DNA of 42,888 bases, taken from Bacillota bacterium (lineage in GTDB: Bacteria > Bacillota > Clostridia > Christensenellales > Aristaeellaceae). Each line of letters opens with the position of its first letter. The first letter of the stretch is position 1. The stretch lies in assembly GCA_023402355.1 (NCBI GenBank), contig JAEXCG010000183.1:1-42888 (forward strand). Direction: 5' to 3'. The notes below the pieces were generated by a model. That model was not told where the DNA came from, ran no database searches, and saw only the letters and a program-made list of their open reading frames with translations. Of this stretch, positions 39,506-42,888 are shown one piece after another. The position numbers and the translations under genes are program-made.

Positions 39506-41782
39506 TCAGGAGGCGCTGATGTTCTTCCACTGCAGGGGCGTCACGCCCTGCACCTTTTTAAAGGCCACCCTGAACGTGTGCGTCAGCGCGTAGCCGGAGG
39601 CCGTCGCCACCTCGTTGATGCTCAGGTCCGTCGTCCGGAGCAGCTCGCAGGCGTGGGCGATCCGCTTGTTTTCGATGTAGCCGCTGATCTTTTCGCTCGT
39701 CTGTTCCTTGAAGAGCTGAGAGAGGTACTTGTCCGAGATGCCGAAGTGCTGCGCGATGCCGCTGACGCTCAGGAGCGGGTCGGTGAAGTGTTCGTCGATG
39801 TGGCGCAGGACGTTTTGGAGCAGCTCGCTCTGCGCGCCGCGGCCCCGGTTCATGTTCCGCTCGCAGACCCGGATGCAGTACTGCTGGATTTCCCGAAAGA
39901 AACCCTCGAAGTTCTTCGGATGGTCGATCACGGAGTCCAGCCTGTCCCGAAGCGCGGCGAGGAACCGGCTGCGGTCCTCCCCCTGCTGCGCGTCCATGCC
40001 GATGTGGCTGGCCAGGCGGTAGAGGTCGTAGGCGAAAAAGCGCAGCACGTGCGCCGCGCGGACGCTGTGCTTCATGCTGTTTTCGTACAGGTCGTCGAGG
40101 ATCTCCCGCGTGCTCTGCACGTTGCCCGCCGCGATGCTGTTGCACAGCTTCGTTTCGGTGTACTGGCTGTACTCGAAGTTGTAGAGCGCGTCGTCCTGGT
40201 ACAGGTCGCAGTACCACAAAAGCGCGCCCGTCCCGCTCTGGGGCATGCGGGCCATGACCCGCACCTCCCGATAGGCGCGGGGGATGTCCATCGCGCTAGG
40301 AACCGTGCTGCTGGCAAAGCAGGTCACGCCGAGCCGCTGCGAGAGGAGCCCCGCGACGGCCTCCACGCTTTCGCGCAGCTCCGCCTCCTCCGTCATGAGC
40401 AGGCAGGCCACGCTTCCGGCGCTCATCTCCGCCATGCGGGCGTGTTCCTGCCCGAACTCGGAACAGATCACCGCGCTGACCTCGCGCATGGCCTGTTCGT
40501 CGGCGCTTTCCGGCTGCGGGAAGAGCAGCAGAAGAAGCAGATAACAGGCCCCCTCGAGCGAGACGCCCGCCAGGTGCTGCTCCCGGATCAGGTCGGATTC
40601 CAGCATGAACTCGCCCCGCAGCAGCCGCTTGAGGAAGATGTCCTGCAGCAGGTTCTGCTGCTGATCGGCGTGCGCGGAGAGCAGCGCCTCCCGCCGCTGG
40701 GAGGAGCGGATCGCCTCCTGCATGTACTCGAAGACGTTCGTCGCGCTGGCGGACTGGTTCTCCGGCAGGATGCTGTCCATGACGCCCTGAACGGAGTTGA
40801 CGTTTCGGTGGGTGGAAATCACCGCCACCGCTACGGACAGCAGCGCCACGCCGAGGGAAAGCAGCAGCATGCCCCGGTTGTAGTCGTAAACGCTCCGAAA
40901 GGCGTTCGCCACGGGCTGCGCGGTGACGATCCGGCCCGCCCGCCCCTCGGCCACGGTCGCCAGGTACGCCTGCCCGTCGCCCAGGCGCAGGGTGTGAATG
41001 CCCGCCGGCTGCCCCGCGACGCCCGTCAGCAGCGCGTCGATCGCTTCCTCGTCCCAACGCGCGCCGTCGCCCCTGCTGACCAGCCGCCCCCCGCTCGCGT
41101 CCGCCAGCAGGCACAGCGAATCCTCGTCCGCCAGCCCGTCGCGCAATCGGTCCAAAAGCGCGGCCTGATCCAGCGTGAAGAGGATGACGCCCCGGGGGGA
41201 CTGGGTCGGGTCGGCGGGCAGGGTCTGCGCGATGGCCCAGGTGTGGTATACCTCGTCCAGATAGCCGATCGCCACGTCCGGCAGCATCGTTCCCGCGCAG
41301 TAGCCGGCGGTGAAGCGCCGCTTGAAGCTGGCGTAGTCCTCGTCGTTGAGCCGGAAGTAGCGCTCGAACAGGTCCTGCGCCCGGTGCAGCGTGCTGCTCT
41401 GGGAGATGGCCCGGTCCTCCTCGAACAGGAACACGTACCCCCGGCTCACCGCCGGGTTTAAGAGGCTCTCCGTGTTGAGCTGTAGATAGGTCATCTGGTC
41501 GATGGTGCTGCGATACAGGGCGAGCTGATCCCCCTTGCCCGCGTCCACCTTGCCGATCTGTATCGCCAGGTTGGAGGCGTTCAGGCGAATCTGCTCCAGC
41601 AGGGTATCGATGTTTTCCGCGATGCTCTGCGCGACGCGCAGGTTGCTCTTTTCGACGTCCCGGCGCATGGCCTCCATGCCCCTACTGTGCGTATAGAAGG
41701 TCAGCCATACGGCGAGCAGCAGAATCACCAGGGAGGGGATCAGCAGGGCGGCGAAATACCGCCATTGGATTTTGTGATGCAT
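39506..41782 (-). CDS. Membrane-bound AraC-type regulator with Cache-like sensor
   Basis: A 758-residue protein. A membrane helix at about 8-30, an extracellular region of about 270 residues with Cache-like features (31-290), a second helix at about 298-320, a cytoplasmic linker, and a C-terminal AraC double helix-turn-helix (about 660-758) with GIAQHFGISDKYLSQLFKEQ and SINEVATASGYA. Such proteins sense an outside sugar and control a neighbouring ABC importer. GAGGAGAG lies 8 nt before the ATG at 41782; a longer frame to 42055 would overlap the divergent gene. The permease gene at 42009 is the probable target. Confidence 0.88.
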   Translation of the reverse strand: MHHKIQWRYFAALLIPSLVILLLAVWLTFYTHSRGMEAMRRDVEKSNLRVAQSIAENIDTLLEQIRLNASNLAIQIGKVDAGKGDQLALYRSTIDQMTYLQLNTESLLNPAVSRGYVFLFEEDRAISQSSTLHRAQDLFERYFRLNDEDYASFKRRFTAGYCAGTMLPDVAIGYLDEVYHTWAIAQTLPADPTQSPRGVILFTLDQAALLDRLRDGLADEDSLCLLADASGGRLVSRGDGARWDEEAIDALLTGVAGQPAGIHTLRLGDGQAYLATVAEGRAGRIVTAQPVANAFRSVYDYNRGMLLLSLGVALLSVAVAVISTHRNVNSVQGVMDSILPENQSASATNVFEYMQEAIRSSQRREALLSAHADQQQNLLQDIFLKRLLRGEFMLESDLIREQHLAGVSLEGACYLLLLLLFPQPESADEQAMREVSAVICSEFGQEHARMAEMSAGSVACLLMTEEAELRESVEAVAGLLSQRLGVTCFASSTVPSAMDIPRAYREVRVMARMPQSGTGALLWYCDLYQDDALYNFEYSQYTETKLCNSIAAGNVQSTREILDDLYENSMKHSVRAAHVLRFFAYDLYRLASHIGMDAQQGEDRSRFLAALRDRLDSVIDHPKNFEGFFREIQQYCIRVCERNMNRGRGAQSELLQNVLRHIDEHFTDPLLSVSGIAQHFGISDKYLSQLFKEQTSEKISGYIENKRIAHACELLRTTDLSINEVATASGYALTHTFRVAFKKVQGVTPLQWKNISAS

Positions 41783-42008
41783 GCGTGCGCCTCTCCTCGT
41801 CTCGTCTTGCGTTTCAGTATACCATGTTCGGGGCGAAAAGGACGAAAAAGATGGTATTTTGTCCCCCGGAGCGGAAATCATCCCCTCAATAACCAGAAAA
41901 AACGCCCGTTTCCTGTGGATTTTTCTCTTTCGATCTGGATGGTTTGATGATATATTGACGCTGTGATCTGGCGAAAGAGGGGCAACAGCCCCCAAAGGAG
42001 TGGATACC
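41783..42008. promoter_or_regulatory. Divergent control region between AraC-type gene and sugar permease
   Basis: This 226-bp gap is AT-rich. A plus-strand pair TTTCGA/TATATT with 17-bp spacing (about 41927-41955) may drive the permease, and TATACT on the minus strand (41822-41817) may be the -10 of the regulator gene. GATCTGG occurs twice (about 41932 and 41967) as a candidate activator half-site. Confidence 0.35.
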
Positions 42009-42888
42009 ATGGTGCGTTCATCGGGAAAGACCCAACCCGCGCACAGCCTGGGCAAGCGGATGTATAAAGCCCGCTGGTTCTACGTGCTGATGCTGCCGGG
42101 GCTGCTCTACTTCCTCATCTACAAGTACATTCCGATGTTCGGCCTTGCCATGGCCTTTCAGGATTATTCCCCCAGCCTGGGCTTCGCGCAAAGCCCCTGG
42201 GTGGGGCTGAAACACTTTAAGCAGTTCTTCCAATACGGCTCCTTCGAGCTGCTGTTCAGCAATACCCTGGTGCTCTCCCTTTTGAGCCTCGTGTTTTCCT
42301 TCCCCGCGCCGGTAATCCTGGCGCTGTTCCTCAACGAAATCCGCCACAAGACCTACAAGCGGGTGACGCAGACGCTGATGTACCTGCCGCACTTCCTCTC
42401 CGCCGTGGTGGTCTGTTCCATCGCGTACCAGATGTTCTCGATAGAATCCGGCGTGCTCACAAAGCTGCTGAGCGCCGTGGGCCTGCCGCCGGTCAACATC
42501 CTGATGAACGCCTCGGCCTACCGGCCGCTCTTCGTGGGGCTGGGCGTTTGGCAGGGCACCGGCTGGGGCACGATCATCTACCTGGCCGCGCTGTCCAACG
42601 TGGACGTGCAGATGTACGAGGCCGCCATGCTGGAGGGCGCGGGCCGCTGGAAGCAGATGTGGTACATCACCATTCCCTCGATCCTGCCCATCATCATGGT
42701 GACGCTGGTGCTGCGCATGGGCGACCTGCTGGACGTGGGCCTTGAAAAGACGCTGCTGCTGAGCAACGCTATGAACCGCTCGGTCGCGGAGGTCTTCGAC
42801 TCCTACGTGTACCAGCGCGGCGTGGTGGACGGAAAGTACAGCTTTACCGCCGCCGTCGGCCTGTTTAAGTCCGTCGTGGGCCTGATTC
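42009..42888 (+). CDS. Sugar ABC transporter permease, LplB type (3' end outside window)
   Basis: The first 293 residues of an integral membrane permease. After a basic N-terminus, KARWFYVLMLPGLLYFLIY and YIPMFGLAMAFQDYSP are typical of LplB/YtcP-like permeases of oligosaccharide ABC importers. The ATPase-contacting EAA loop is visible as YEAAMLEGAGRWKQMW. AAAGGAG lies 8 nt before the ATG at 42009. The solute-binding protein and second permease are expected beyond the right edge. The divergent AraC/Cache regulator suggests sugar-induced expression; the sugar is unknown. Confidence 0.92.
   Translation, partial: MVRSSGKTQPAHSLGKRMYKARWFYVLMLPGLLYFLIYKYIPMFGLAMAFQDYSPSLGFAQSPWVGLKHFKQFFQYGSFELLFSNTLVLSLLSLVFSFPAPVILALFLNEIRHKTYKRVTQTLMYLPHFLSAVVVCSIAYQMFSIESGVLTKLLSAVGLPPVNILMNASAYRPLFVGLGVWQGTGWGTIIYLAALSNVDVQMYEAAMLEGAGRWKQMWYITIPSILPIIMVTLVLRMGDLLDVGLEKTLLLSNAMNRSVAEVFDSYVYQRGVVDGKYSFTAAVGLFKSVVGLI

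Overview
The window looks like chromosome of a spore-forming, GC-rich anaerobic Firmicute, probably a gut-type member of the Clostridia. This is an inference from a complete gerA-type spore germination operon behind a forespore-type promoter, a methionine T-box leader in front of metG, an LplB-type sugar permease beside an AraC/Cache regulator, AGGAGG ribosome sites, and secreted flavin reductases. No rRNA, tRNA, CRISPR array, insertion sequence or phage gene was seen. The high GC content gives long spurious ORFs opposite most real genes.

Layout. 1-3408 (minus): the 3' part of an AlaX-type alanyl-tRNA editing protein, a ComEC-like metallo-beta-lactamase lipoprotein, and a YesN-like regulator whose receiver has lost its phosphorylation residues and which has no DNA-binding domain. 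3514-7116: a large GT-C-like membrane protein, divergent from a FrmB/EstA-type esterase that overlaps a TlyA rRNA methyltransferase gene. 7247-16819: the most distinctive region, with three paralogous exported FAD/FMN reductases, each next to a regulator of a different family (MerR, PucR type, and a GntR protein carrying two winged-helix domains). 16982-19357: a soluble hybrid histidine kinase with two PAS-like regions and two receivers. 19476-23353: gerKA-gerKB-gerKC.

23355-28607 (minus): an ArsR-type regulator, a secreted protein of unknown function, an MFS exporter behind an operator-rich promoter, and an L,D-transpeptidase with four peptidoglycan-binding repeats. 28903-29754: a MerR regulator fused to a membrane domain, with visibly lower GC. 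29816-31735 (minus): a TetR-controlled cluster with a DUF2871 membrane protein and an intergenic tandem repeat. 31884-35358: an HD-domain protein, then a small membrane protein/GNAT/HAD operon and a LacI regulator with its own operator. 35399-39425: a PhnP-like hydrolase divergent from T-box-metG-tatD. 39506-42888: an AraC/Cache membrane regulator divergent from the first gene of a sugar ABC transporter, which runs off the window.

The best candidate for something new is the three-reductase island. Paralog 1 keeps all four fumarate-reductase-type catalytic residues. Paralogs 2 and 3 have lost them, and paralog 3 has its FMN domain at the opposite end. Each copy has separate promoter architecture and a separate regulator, which suggests an inducible set of extracellular electron-acceptor reductases for three different substrates. 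The substrates cannot be read from the sequence.
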